Notes under the pieces: model-generated
What the model was told of the DNA's origin: nothing
Database searches by the model: none
The model's input: only the letters and a program-made list of their open reading frames with translations
Part shown: positions 45,881 to 58,451 of the stretch, one piece after another
Numbering within the stretch: position 1 is the stretch's first letter
Layout: each line of letters begins with the position of its first letter
Source: Prostheceraeus crozeri
Taxonomy: Eukaryota > Platyhelminthes > Polycladida > Euryleptidae
Assembly: GCA_907163375.1 (NCBI GenBank)
Contig: CAJQUW010005707.1
Span: 1-64,000, forward strand
Reading direction: 5' to 3'
Length of the DNA: 64,000 bases
Made by a program: the position numbers and the translations under genes

Positions 45881-48800
45881 CGGTATAACTGTGTGAGTAA
45901 TTGAAATTCATTGCATAAAACATGCGGATGATGTTGACCTGGCCGAATCGGATAATGGCTTAAATATTTCAACATTCCGATTCGAACATGAGGCCCAAAC
46001 GCTCTGATAATCGACATTTTATACTCTGATTCCCCGCCTCTGTACTTCACATGTTTCAGCAATTACGTCTCAGTCATAACCATATCGTGTGTCCGCGATG
46101 TTCAATGTCGCATGATTTCAACTGTACAATAACCCTTTTGATAGTTAAAATAATCTCTTTCATCATTTTGATTTCGCACGCACTGAAATCGAAAACTTGT
46201 GCTGCTATATTTCAGCTCATTCAATTGCATCCTATGTCTGAGATGATACAAGTTACGTCACTAAATCCTCTTTGTTTCACGCACGTCAATTGAAGGATGT
46301 CTTATGAAGTTGCAAGCAACGTAATATGAAATACTAAGGGTATGGCGTGATGTTACGTATCTTCAATATTCGATAGACTGGCATCTTATCGGCCATTTTA
46401 TCAGACAATGTAATTGAGGATTTCTCAGCAGTGACTAAGAGTAATAGTATTATAATTACTATTAATTTATACTTAGTAATAATCATAATTATTAGTAATA
46501 CTTTTAATCAATAGTTATGAATTACTGAGAGTAATAGTACAAGAGTATAAAACATGCCATGCTTAAGAAATGCGAAGAGGAAGGTCTTAGAAGGTCTTGC
46601 ATCCGTGATAGCAAAAGGACAAGTTTTATGTTATTTTCCTATTCGTATGCATAATGGCCAAGAGAAGTCCTAATTTTCATGGGCAGTAAGATGATTTCTG
46701 GAATTAGTATCTGAAAACGTGGTTGGGGTTGCCAGTTACTGCTCTTGGTCAACCTCGTTAGAGAAGTGTTTTTGTTGGATGAAAATTTTACAATTGCCAT
46801 CGAATGAATCGATCTCAATTTACTTTACAAAATAGCCCCCACTGACCGTTTCATAAATAGTTCTTACAAATTATGCATTCTTTCAAATGTAATTTTCCAA
46901 ATAATGTCGGGATATATTTCAAGTTCTTAAGTTGTGAACTGAGGTCCTCAGGTAGAGTGAGAAAAATGTTTTCTTGTTTAAAAAAAACAAAGCATTTCAA
47001 CATGAAAACGATATTTTTTGAATTGACTAATAATAAATACAACGTGTTGCACCTAAAAGTTTGTTTGCATTGTTTACAATTTCAACATGATGTGTGGATT
47101 CAATGTGCTAAATGTACAAAAGAATTCAGTATGAGCAAGATCTTCTGAAAAGCGGGTAATCAAAAAACACAATTTATTCTTTAATTTGTTTCCTATTTCA
47201 GTGCACCTTATATCATGCAAAATGATTATAGTGTACTTTTAATTGGCAGACAATTTGTGCAGTGTCTCATCTGTTGGTATCAGTAAAGAAGTAAATCATT
47301 CCGCACAAACCATTCATCTTTAGGAAACCAGGTAATATGAAAAGCATTTAATCAGGCTTCTAAGGATCTTCTTGATATTTTTCCGTTTTTGACAGCATTT
47401 ATGGCAGTTTCATTTTATTAAAACATTAATTTTACGGCTATCAGTAATTGATGACAGTATACGGTCAACAACACTGCAAACAACCAGCTTACTTTTGGTG
47501 ATTTACAAATAGAATATTTACAGTATACCATACAAATGCAGGTAAGTACGACAAAACAGCATGTACTAAAATATGCAGTTTTATCCATTGTCTGTTGTTG
47601 CATGTTATTCTCTTGTTTTAGCTATTTTGCGTTTGTTTTACTAAGTATTCCATATCTTCTTTTAATGTGCACACCCATGGAGCGTCTGCTTCGTTAAATC
47701 ATGTGTCGTGTATGATTGCCACTCCATGACCACTGACACTTCCAACTGCATCTGAATTTCACCTGCAGATATGAATTTCAACTGTTGTAGGCTTCGGCCG
47801 AAAATTAGCGACTATAACATTTTAATGAATTCGAGCTCTACGCATATCTTCGTATTTTCTTTCCTTTTTAAGAAAACTTAAATATTTTCAGCCTCAACAT
47901 TTAATATTTCGGATATTAGTAGTGTTATTAATATTTTAAATTAACACTTTACATCAACTACATTATTGTCATTACATTAAGTCATTAGTCGTTCTGATGT
48001 TGCTCAAAAGAAGACATTAACAGTTGGAAAAGTTATTGGTACAATCATCACAAAGTAGTAAGCACATTGCCTTGAATAGTTGCTAACGATGCAAACGTTT
48101 CATTTTTTTCAACATATTGCAAAACTGCAAACATCTAGTAATAGATGTTACCAAAGGAAGTTTTATCCGCCTACGTATTGACAAAATGCGATGGCAAACG
48201 AAAATGTAATGTAATATCCAAAGCATCATATCCATAAAAATGTAATCAACACAAAGCATCATCGTCATTTCTTTAGAAAACATTGGCGAAAGATTTTAAT
48301 ATCTAAAGTAAGTTAATGTCTATTTATAGCATCAAAATTACCAAAGAAAGATGAGAAGAAATTTGCAAAGCACAAGTTAGACGCTATAAATAAATTTAAA
48401 TTACGTTCCTTCATGTACGCCTACTGTGCAGGTGTTTTCCACTGAAACAAATACCACTATTGTTAATATCTCATCAAGTTAAATCGAAAATAAAGCACAA
48501 AATGAACATTTATTTGATGAACATACAAACGTTTTGAAGGGGGAGTTCCAGTTGGCTCAGTTCTTTTGAAATTGAAGAATACAAATTCAAAAATCATGAA
48601 GAGACATTTTGTTATTCATCACTTTCATTATGTTTGATTAACGCTTTCTTCTCTAGCAAATTGTATTACAGTGAAGAGGAGGACTGCTACATTGCCAGGA
48701 TCGCGCAGTTGGAATATTTTAAGAATTCGATTGATCTTACAAATTGTTGAACTTTTGAAAGGAACAATTAATTGTAAGGTGGAGAGCAAGAGACATGAAT

Positions 48801-48905
48801 CGATATTTCGCAAATAAACGCTCTACCGGCAGAAATGAAAATCCATGCGAGCGCAAAACCACCAGTTTAGCTCTGAAAAGTAGATTTTCAACCGCATTGA
48901 AGCTG
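45881..48905. other. 3 kb without recognised genes
   Basis: AT-rich. An inverted AT-rich repeat with AGTAATAGTA words lies at about 46437-46540. Overlapping open frames on both strands at 46851-47148 have no domain. Confidence 0.5.
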
Positions 48906-49129
48906 CACTCTAAACCAGCACCTCCTAAATCACACACTGAGAACGACACACTATATACTAATAAAAAAAAAAAAAAGCAGCAAAGCGTTTTAGGAGGCTA
49001 GCGAGCGCACTAGTGTGTTTTAGTTCTTCAGCATTTATCAGCTTCTACCTCTTCAAACCTCCTAAATAAAGCGTGTGTGTCGCGCCAGATGGATTTTTTT
49101 CGATTTTTTATTTTAGGAGGTTTACAGTG
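48906..49129. mobile_element. CACTA/EnSpm-like MITE 4, 224 bp, TG flanks
   Basis: The ends CACTCTAAACC and, in reverse complement, CACTGTAAACC lie between TG dinucleotides. CCTCCTAAA or TTTAGGAGG occurs several times inside, close to both ends. This is the smallest element of the same end type as those at 5885, 7539 and 33427, with yet another subterminal word. Confidence 0.7.
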
Positions 49130-51350
49130 TGCCAAAGATGTACAATGTCCTTAAACGGTCTACCGACGCCTGCACACGGCTAGTCTGAGAAAGGAACGAC
49201 CGCTTGATGGTCCCTGCTACCGTTAGAATTAGTTAAGGAGGGTCTATGAGATGAATGAGGAGAGAATTTTGTAAGACGGTGCTATTCGCCGACGAGAGTA
49301 AGTGTCGAGGAAGACGAATGCAAGTTGGATAAATACTGCCGGGTAAATGAAGGAAGCGCAGATGAAGTATGAAATGAAGTGTTAAATTAAGAATGCGAGG
49401 TTCTTGATGAGGGTGGATATAAGCTAAAACAAACACCCGACAGAAATTTCCACAAGAAAATAGATTATCAAAATTCCAAAGCACGCAAACACAATTTGTA
49501 CTTAAAAAAGTAGTCTGCTATAGAGCAAGATACATAATGCACACATGCATATACATGTAGAAACCAGCTAAATAAATAAAAGGGAATTGAAGCTTTAAGA
49601 GATGCGGAAAGGCGGTTCAGTTCTCCCGGACGGTTAAGAGTGTGGACGGTTCAATTCATGTTTGGGAAGCGATCTGGTTTGATGTTCGAAATGAATCTAA
49701 AGTTCTTGACTCTTTCGTAAGTGGAAAGACGTGAATTCATGCATGCTGTTTGCCAAAAGACGAAGTCGACAAAAACATATCTGCAACAAAGGCAAAGCAA
49801 AAAGTCTGCTTTGTACTGACCTAATAGAATTTCTACCATACAACCAAAGGGTGTTGCTTAATCTTGATTTACCAATAAAAAACGATAAAGGTCTTCTGCT
49901 AAACTTTTCCTTCATCTAACCTCCGTCTAAAACAGGTCGGTGATAAGAGGAGCACATAATCAATAAATCACATAAAAATTCAAATTGAATGACCGAGTAA
50001 GGAAGAAATAGTTGTGATGGCAACACTGTTAACATTTGCAAATTAGTAACATATCAGACATGTCAATTTCAGTTTTGCATTGCATTGATTTCAGGTTTCT
50101 TGTTAAAAATAAAATTTTGCTGACACTGATGAATGCAATTCCAATGCAATTATCAATGATGTACTTCCTGTGATTGAGTACATATTTTCAAAAGAAGTAT
50201 GGAGGACATTTTCAGGCACTGGCGCCCTGAAAAGTCCATGTCAATGGACATTATCGGTCCCAATCATGCTGTCTGAAATGAATTTCTTGGACCACAAAAA
50301 TATGAAGTCAATAATTTCGAGCAAAATACAAAAATATATTTCCTTCAGTGTTTCAATTTTGTGGCCAGATAAATGCAAAATGTATTACACACTACTGTTT
50401 CTAGATGCTATTCTGGATATATTATTGTGCATTCTGATATCCATTGTAGTGTTTTTTCATATTTGAATTTGTTACTTAAATTTACAGTTGAATTCGGTTC
50501 TGAAGACATCACTTCATAAGTTTATAAGCAAAGGGATTCAATATTCGAAACAGTAGTCCTAATTCAGACATTGAAGTCTTTCTGCATAATGTAAGCGACT
50601 TAAAAATGATTATGAGAACTCCAACGGCTTCTATCAAATTGTGTGTTGATGTCTTATAGCGTATTAGAGTAACCACATTAACGAACATGGTCAGATAAAA
50701 TAGTTTATGTCATCTCATTGCGAAGGACGACTTGTTTAGCAAAGATTGAGCTTTATTTAAAAAATGGTGCAAAGAACTTTGAGAAACGGTAGCAGACAAT
50801 TCATAAATTCTTGCCCAATAAGAATTGTTCGAAATGTCTTGTCCTCTATCATGCGAACTTCAACTGACAATCCTACACGACCTTCTTCACTGAAAACAAA
50901 TGTGTTCTTCACTGAAAACAAATGTGTTCGATAGTCAATATTGAAGCGAATGTGTCTTGATAACGATTGTGGAAAGAACCAAATATTGATATCTGACCAT
51001 CGACTCACTATGGGATAGCTTATTGAAAAAGTCGATAGACCCTTTCACTGCTGCCATGAAAATCGCCCCATTTTAGGGGCTAATGTCAGCCTCTGATTCA
51101 GTCTCAGCGAAACTTGACCGCGGCAAGTCAATAGCGTTCTTTGTAACGGATAAATTTTGAAATTGAAGAGCTTGGGCGAGTATGGGGATAAGTCACACCT
51201 TCGCAATTTTACAGGAGTGCATTTTAAAGTTTTTGAAATATTATCGTAGCTTAGGCGTATGAATTACAAGAGAACATGTAACCCACTTTGTATGGCGCAC
51301 CCCCTTTTACGTGATCATACTTAAAACTGCCGTGAATTGCAGTGTCTTCA
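49130..51350. other. no gene recognised
   Basis: AT-rich spacer. Short open frames only. Confidence 0.5.
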
Positions 51351-51354
51351 TTAA

Positions 51355-52292
51355 CCCTCAGAGACCTGAGGGGGGCTCCAGTGGACCCGGAGCCACATTT
51401 TTCTATTTCATTTTTTACGCTGACGATAGATCAACCACTCACCCCCATACAAAATTATCATTTCTGACAGTGAATCTGCATGTGTTATTTCATTGCAATT
51501 GAATCAGTAGAAGTATGCCAGATAGGCCAAAGGGTCCACTGTAGAAATTCCACCACAAAATTTTTGTAATTAGATAAAAAATGATTTCGAACATGTCCAC
51601 GATGGTGTATAAAGAGTGAAAGTCATTTATTCATTGTTTGCATCATGCTCGTAGATGTGCAATGTGTTGGAAGATCGCAAAATGTGAATATTTTGCTTTC
51701 GCACATGATCTCGCGTGACTGGTTGGCCTATATGAACAATTCGACATAAAACGATGTCCCAAATGAAAGCTATCATTATATTCATAGTTGAGCACCAAAA
51801 ACTGATTGATGACAAACTTTTCACAGCAGTAATGGTAAGATTGAGATCTCCACAGCTGTTTTTGGTTCTAGAAGTACAGCAATTTTGAGTCATTTTAGGT
51901 CTATTTTTGATAGCTTTGGATAAATTTGAAGGAATGTACAAATGGAAAGGATTAGCTGCATGAATTAAATCAATTTCATCAAAATCAACTATCTGAGGCT
52001 TTATGGTGACACAAAATATCGTAAAGCCGCCTCCTAGTACAAATGATGCTGTACTAAATGTGGTTGACTTACAAAAACACCATAGTTTCGCACGTGTTTA
52101 CTGAGAAGGCTGAAAGTCACTCAAGGGATTGGTTATACCGATCTGCTACACGCAAACATCATTGTTTTACAAAATCAACTTTCCTAATGTTTTGATATCG
52201 ATTTAAGCAGTTAAACTAAGAATATGTTAAAGGGGTCCACTGGACCCCCCCTCAGGTCTCAGATGGTGTGAAAAAGCTCAGGTCTCTGAGGG
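51355..52292. mobile_element. piggyBac-type MITE, 938 bp, TTAA flanks
   Basis: TTAA at 51351-51354 and 52293-52296 flank a perfect 16-bp inverted repeat, CCCTCAGAGACCTGAG. A second inverted motif GGGTCCACTGGACC lies inside the right end, with its relative CCAGTGGACCCGG inside the left. It has no transposase and no sequence similarity to the TTAA element at 22132. Confidence 0.85.
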
Positions 52293-52296
52293 TTAA

Positions 52297-53479
52297 AGCT
52301 CTCCCATTCAGTACACGTCCATCATCTTTCAGAAAATGAAGCGGTATTTACGGTATTTAATTTCATCCCTCATTCAAAAGGTCTCTATTCACATCAAGAT
52401 ATAAGAGATCAGATCAAGACATAAGAGATTGATATCAGCTTTGAAATTTAAATTAGCTTTAATTAATGTTTTTCTATCTTTGAAAAAACTGTCCTATCTT
52501 AGTCCTCATGACGTATTTTGAAGCAACATCTTTCCCGGATTTTCATCATCAAATTGGAAAAAAGTGCTTTGAAAACCCTTGTTTTCGTTGCTAGCTTCAT
52601 CGGAAGGTCGGAAATTATAATGAAATTCTGTGTCATAATCTTTTCTTGAAACCTGTTGACCAAAATAGACCCTTGCTGCTCATTCCGGAGAGCAATCAAT
52701 ATACAAGTACATGTTCTCTTCTTCAGCTTCATTATTCTATGTGGCTGAAGTCTCGATCACATAAATGAGTGTGTGGCCTGCTAGTAGGAAAACATGGGTG
52801 ATGCTTTTGAACTTCTTCTCTTTCACCGGATTGCACCCGACCATTGTACAACGACATGATGGTCCATTTCTTGCTTTGGACCTTGCACCATAAATTACAG
52901 ATAGTGGCTTATCCCCTTATTCATGCTGAACTTTGTGGCTTATCCCCTTATACCCTTTCTGGAAACTATATAAGAAAACCTCCAATCATCGGGTAACTCA
53001 ACCAAGGAAGCATCCAAATCAATCATAACATGGACCGAAATATTTCTGTTTTTTTAAAAAAAGTGGCTTATTCCCTTATACGTCCGACCCCCTCAATTAG
53101 TGTGCAAAAACTAGTGACCACACACACATGCTTTCTACAAAATATACAAAATGCGTTGCAAACATGTCTACATTTCTGAAAGATTAGTTCTTTCAGGAGC
53201 AAGAGATAAAATCGCGACGATTATTATGAGAAATATTGGCTGTTTTGTAGATGAACCAAGACTTCAATGTCAAAAATATTCTAAAGCACAGCGAATGCCC
53301 ATCTTCTGGTTTGGCATCTTGTTGTCAGCTGTCTTACCATTTTATCAATCGCCTCTCGAGCCCGTGATTCCGTACAGTTATAAAATTAGACAGTGTTTGA
53401 AGTTTCATCAACGGGAACACTCTGCTGCGTGGAACTCAATACGTTGACAAAAACATTCTTCCATCATTTATAACTCCCT
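52297..53479. other. no gene; three spaced repeats of a 14-base word
   Basis: GTGGCTTATCCCCTTAT occurs at about 52904 and 52935, and as GTGGCTTATTCCCTTAT near 53063. Otherwise AT-rich. A plus frame at 53151-53447 shows no family signal. Confidence 0.5.
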
Positions 53480-56400
53480 TAACCCCTGGAGGGTGTCCTG
53501 AAATGCCATCTGGTCTTGATGCTCGATGAAAGGGGAAGTCCATCCTGCTGCCTCACCGCGACAAGGGAGTGAACACCACATGGTGGCCAAAGCAGGCACT
53601 GGGACCGAGTCACGGCGGGATAACCGTACCCACAAGTGCCACCGGCTTCGGGCGTATGAGCGTGTGGGTAGGGCAGTTTTCTTTAGGAGGAACAAAACTG
53701 TCCTTGGTGGACCTTCGGGAAAATTCCACCTAAAAGTAGGGGATGGGTCTAAGCAATGCCAACGGTCAAGGTTATTTGGGCGGATGAACGTCATGAGTCT
53801 AAGAATATCCTATTTGCTGCAAGCTGGCTGCTGTCATTTTACATCGCGACTGGTAAAGAAAGTTGACGTCGGACGAGTTTTTGGTTGTCGAAATGGCAAG
53901 TGCATACGGTCAATGATGTCCTCAATAAGGAAGTAAGGAATTCTCTTCTCCAAAAATTGAGGCGGCAGAGGAATCAAAGCACTAGACGCATTCCATTCCG
54001 ACTTGCAAGGTTAGCCAAAGAAGGATCGTCATTGCATCATAATATCAAGAACAACCCTGACTGACACGGATAGATGGAATTTGTTAGTCCTAACAGACAA
54101 TCCATCTAGGAGACGGTTACTCCAAAATCACAACCCTCGCCAACCCGCAGTGCCAAGCGTGGCGAGTAAGGCAACTCCCTTCATATGATGAATTTAAGCA
54201 CAACGAATAGGCCCTCAGTACCCAGCAGTTCTGGAGTCACTCTTCAAAGCAGCAACAGGAATGATGACAGAACAGAGGGTGCTAAGAATCACTGGGTTAG
54301 AAGATGCTGCAAAGGAAATAAGACGATAAAAATCTCTGTTGCGACATACAATTGTCGACCGTTAATAGACCAACCAAGTGGAGATTTTCGACTACACGAA
54401 CTTGAAAGAGCCCTAGAATCTGTGAATGTAGATATTCTAGGCCTATGCAAAACCAGGAGACATGTAGAAGAAATGATACAGACCGAAGGAGGTAATGTTT
54501 TATGCTGGAGTGGATCAAGAGGCGCGAGAGGTACGGGATTCTGGGTGAGCAGGAGGTGGAAAGACAATATCGTAGATTACTATTCGAAGTCTGATAGGAT
54601 ATCAGTTCTGATCCTAAGAATAAACAGAGGAACAGCTTTAAAGTTAATTCAAGTTTATGCACCTACTTCCAACAGCGAGGATGAAGAAGTAGAGAGCTTC
54701 TACGACGATTTCAGACAGTAATCGACGATGATAGAAAGAGTAAAAAAGATGAGGAAACTCGCTACTCCAGGTAACTTCATACTGGACAGGAGAAGAGAAT
54801 TTCAATTGAAACTCTCCAATAGATTTGAGAGTCTACACATTGAAGATACAGATGACCTAAATGTTGAATATTCGAAGTTCACCTGCGCTATAAAAGGAAA
54901 CAACAAAGTCATTGAAAATTGAGAAAATGTCGAAAACAAAAAAGTTAACAGACGGCGCAGTCAATCTGATTAATAAACGAGAGGAACTGCGGAAGAGAAG
55001 AAGAGAAAGTAACGAAGCAGAGGTTGAGTTTATCATTACCAGAAAATTGACTAAACAAAAGATCAAACAAGACATTTCTGAATTCAACGAAAAGCTAATA
55101 GAAGAGGTCATAAAGAGGAACAAATCGTTGAAAAAAGCACAAGGGCTAATGAATCCAGGCAGAAAAATGATAAGATGTATCTCAAAGAATGGAAATGACC
55201 TTACAAATAGACGTGAAATACTAGAAGAAATAACCAACTTCTATAGAGAGCTTTACAAAAACGATTTTGCAAATGTGATAATAGATGTAGAAATTGAAGA
55301 AGAAGAGAAAGAAAATCTGACACCTGAAATTTTGAAAGGTGAAGTACAACTAGCAATAAGGGAAATGAATAATGATAGATCACCGGGAGAAGACGAAATA
55401 ATATGCGAAATGTTAAAAGCTGGAGGGGAAACCTTGATTGAGATGCTGACAAAAATCTTTAACCGAATTTTGAATTGTGGCCAGATACCCCATGAGTGGA
55501 GAAACGCAGATGTAGCAGTGATTTACAAAAAAGGCTGCAGTAAAAACATAAAGAACTACCGACCAATAAGCCTTCTAAGTCATCTGTACAAAGTCTTTAC
55601 CAGAGTTTTACAACGCCGGATTAAACAGACTTTTAGAATGGAATCAACCAAGAGAGCAAGCTGGTTTCCGGAAAGGCTACTCAACAATTGACCATCTACA
55701 CTCGATAAATCAACTGATTGAGAAGTATACAGAGTATAACAAGACTACTCTCTATCTACTTATGATCGACTATGAAAAAAGTTTTGACTCTATTAGCCAC
55801 ACAGCGATGCTAACTGCAGTAAGAAAGCGGGGAGTAAGAGGGAAAATTTGAAGAATTTTAAATGAAATTGATAGTGATGCAACAGCTTCCATAAAGTTGG
55901 ATACAAGAGGCCCGAAATTCCTCATTGAACGAGGCGTTCGCCAAAGAGATCCCATATCCCCAGTCCTCTTTACGGCAACATTAGAAGACATATTCAGATC
56001 ATGTCACTTCCCTACAGACGCAGGAATAAACATCGACGGTGAACGTCTCATGAACTTGAGATTTGCAGATGATACTGCCATTTTTGAGGATGACGCGACT
56101 TCCATGCAAATAATTGTAGATGAGCTAAATAAGCCGGGAAAAAAGACGGTTTAAAGATAAACAACGAGAAAACAAAAATTTTGACAAATGGCCAAAAGAG
56201 TTTAATCCACATCAATGGAAACGTCATAGATTATGTCGACGATTTTTTTTACCTTGGACAGAATATCTCCTTTCAAGCCCACCAAGAACAAGAAATCCTA
56301 AGAAGAACACAAAATGCGTGGAAGTCCTTTTGGAAACTCAAACCCATCACGAGGTATAGAGATGAAGAATAAAAAACGTTTGTTCGATATGTGCATTCTG

Positions 56401-56815
56401 TCTGTCCTGACATATGGATCCCAAACCTGGTCTCTAACACGATCACAAGAGAATAAACTCAGAACAACACATCGAGCGATGGAACGAAGTATGATTGGAG
56501 TCACTCTGAAAGACAAGGTTAGAAACGAAGAAGTAAGGAGACGAACAGGATTAAAGGACGTTGTGATAGAAGCGAAACATCTCAAATGGAAGTGGGCTGG
56601 TCATGTCATCAGGCGACCCGATAACAGATGGAGCCATAGAACGACAGTATGGATACCAAGAGACGGGAAAGGAAACCGTGGAGGATAGAGAAAGAGATGG
56701 AGAGATGAACTCTCAAGGAACTGGCGGCTGTCGGCGAACGATCGTGCGAAATGGATTCGTATCACAAGGGAGACCATTTTCCGCAAAGATGATAACGGCT
56801 AACGTACGACGTAAG
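53480..56815 (+). pseudogene. RTE-like LINE with endonuclease and reverse transcriptase, disrupted
   Basis: A GC-richer 5' region (53480-54180) is followed by an apurinic-type endonuclease start (ISVATYNCRPL, then VNVDILGLCKTRR) in 54185-54721. The usual catalytic Glu of the LGLSETRR-type motif reads Lys. The frame stops after IQVYAPTSNSEDEEV, and the second half of the nuclease, with its SDH motif, is missing. Reverse transcriptase follows in several frames: 54912-55640 (MNNDRSPGEDEI, KNYRPISLLSHLYK), then from 55646 AGFRKGYST, DYEKSFDSI (motif A), a TGA at about 55849, RGVRQRDPISPVLF (motif B), LRFADDTAIF (motif C). A shift near 56148 and another near 56340 lead to VLTYGSQTWSL and KWAGHVIRRPDNRW. 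A TAG at 56686-56688 precedes RKRWRDEL and the final stop at 56800-56802. The C-terminus is typical of RTE. Inactive. Confidence 0.85.
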
Positions 56816-56817
56816 TA

Positions 56818-57455
56818 GGCTGGAAGGATCGTTTTGCTTTTGGAAACAAAGAAGCGTGAGTCAAAGGCAAGCCGCGGTCTCATTATATTGACGACATCAG
56901 GAAGATCTCGCTTGTTTGAAAGTATTGCTCCAACTAATTGGCAACTTTTCTTTATGAATAATTCTTCTGATAATTCTAAAGAAATGTAACAATTGTCACA
57001 AGTAATATTGAGACGATTTTGATCGAATTTCTCCATCGAAGTCTGTACCACGAATTTCGGTAATGACGAAAATGATCTTTTCCGAAATACGAATGAGGAC
57101 AGCCAATAGTCAACAGACCAATCACAACGCTGCAGATGCGTCAAACGATGAAACTCAGTGATATGAGAATGACTATTTTAATCGGTATTCGACTCCCTTT
57201 TGCTTTTCAAGCTGCAAGCCAGCTATCTAAATGAACTATTACAAATAAATCCAAACACAAGTGTGTCAGATTTTGCACATCAGTGCTAATGAGGGTTCTG
57301 ACGATTTCTCACTATCTAAGCTGCTTGAATGGTTGTCGTATTTTTTTAAAGTTACTTAAATATGATGTGTCATTCCGTCTAATTGCTCTCATGAATAAAA
57401 TCAGATGCGTATAAATCTTGGTATGTGTCAATGTGACACACCAGCGGCTCTAGCG
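56818..57455 (-). pseudogene. internally deleted piggyBac copy, cut by the LINE
   Basis: On the minus strand TTAA (57456-57459) is followed by CGCTAGAGCCGCTGGTGTGT and the subterminal hairpin GTGTCACATTGACAC, as in a piggyBac 5' end. After about 300 bp the frame ending near 56820 encodes RLNITCDNCYISLELSEEL and KKSCQLVGAILSNKRDLPDV. This is the block around the second catalytic Asp (DNFFTSL..L in relatives) and the GTIRxNR strand. Everything between the 5' end and this block, including the first catalytic Asp, is missing, and the C-terminal half is absent beyond the LINE 3' end. It is a different family from the element at 58452. Confidence 0.65.
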
Positions 57456-57459
57456 TTAA

Positions 57460-58447
57460 TCGAAGTTATCACTGCATGGCACTGACAAAAGGATTTTAGT
57501 TGCCTCTAGTTGCCATGCGTATACCCGAGGGGGTCTTCCCTTTGACAGATCTTGATATTTCTCCAAAACTGCATTAGCTCTAGCTTTCATCACATTTTGT
57601 TTTAATGTGATTCTGACAACGAATTCAAATTTTATAAAACTTGGCCCCATAAAACTTGGTGCTTTTATACACATGTACACTTGGATGCAGTTGCTGTACT
57701 TTTCTGCACGTTTTGTAGCTAACATGTTGTCAGACCATATGTAATTTACTTACTTTCAAAAATCTCCCGCTCAACAGTGCTCAATACAATGAAGCATGCT
57801 CTCAACACGAAAGCTGCGATAATCTCATGCAATAAATGATCAAAGGGCATCGGTTACTTAAATTATCTGCAACTATTTTCAGACAGATATTCAAATGTTG
57901 AACTGTTATTTATAGATAGGAACAAGATGGCCGACTTGATAGAAGATGATGCCACCATTCGAACGAGCATACATACGCCAATGGGGCTGTCCAAAACACA
58001 ATAACTGCACGCTCTGCACACCTCTTCCAGAGATCAAAAAAGGTCGGATGAAACGGGATAAAATGTCGATAATACATTGCGGGAATATCAGCCCAGGTGC
58101 TTAGTGTATTATCGATTGGTGGGTGAACTGGGTACAAAGTGCACCCTATGACACTTCGACACATCTTTGCGGTTCAAGTGCTAGTATACACACTGACACG
58201 TGCCGTGACCTGAGTGGGGGAAGTCCAAAAGGCTGACGGTTGATACCGATTGATTAAAGTGCGCACGATTTAGTGACGTAGACGATACAAGCGGAATCTT
58301 CAATTAATGGCTGATGATAGCTGTCAAAGAATGTGAATAATCACTTTTCATTCTGGTATGGTGTATTTATGATATAGATAGGGCACAGATGTTATCTTCA
58401 AGTACCACATTTTACTCTTGCTCTTCAGAATGCTTGCATAACTGTAT
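57460..58447. other. no certain gene
   Basis: Minus-strand frames at 57456-57725 (89 codons, ending at the piggyBac TTAA) and 57910-58164 (84 codons) are open, but I recognise neither. The first has a protein-like stretch (PPRVYAWQLEATKILLSV). Confidence 0.4.
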
Positions 58448-58451
58448 TTAA

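Noticed and set aside
42871..45885. A target duplication for the CTTGGGT-ended element
   Set aside because: The flanks ATATGTCA and ACCACCGG do not match, so the exact ends remain uncertain.
53526..53936. Separate plus-strand gene of 136 codons
   Set aside because: It lies in the GC-richer 5' part of the LINE, several frames there are open, and no domain is visible. Treated as LINE 5' sequence.
57910..58164. Minus-strand frame rich in W, H and P
   Set aside because: No recognised domain, no supported start context or splice sites; 84 codons is not informative.
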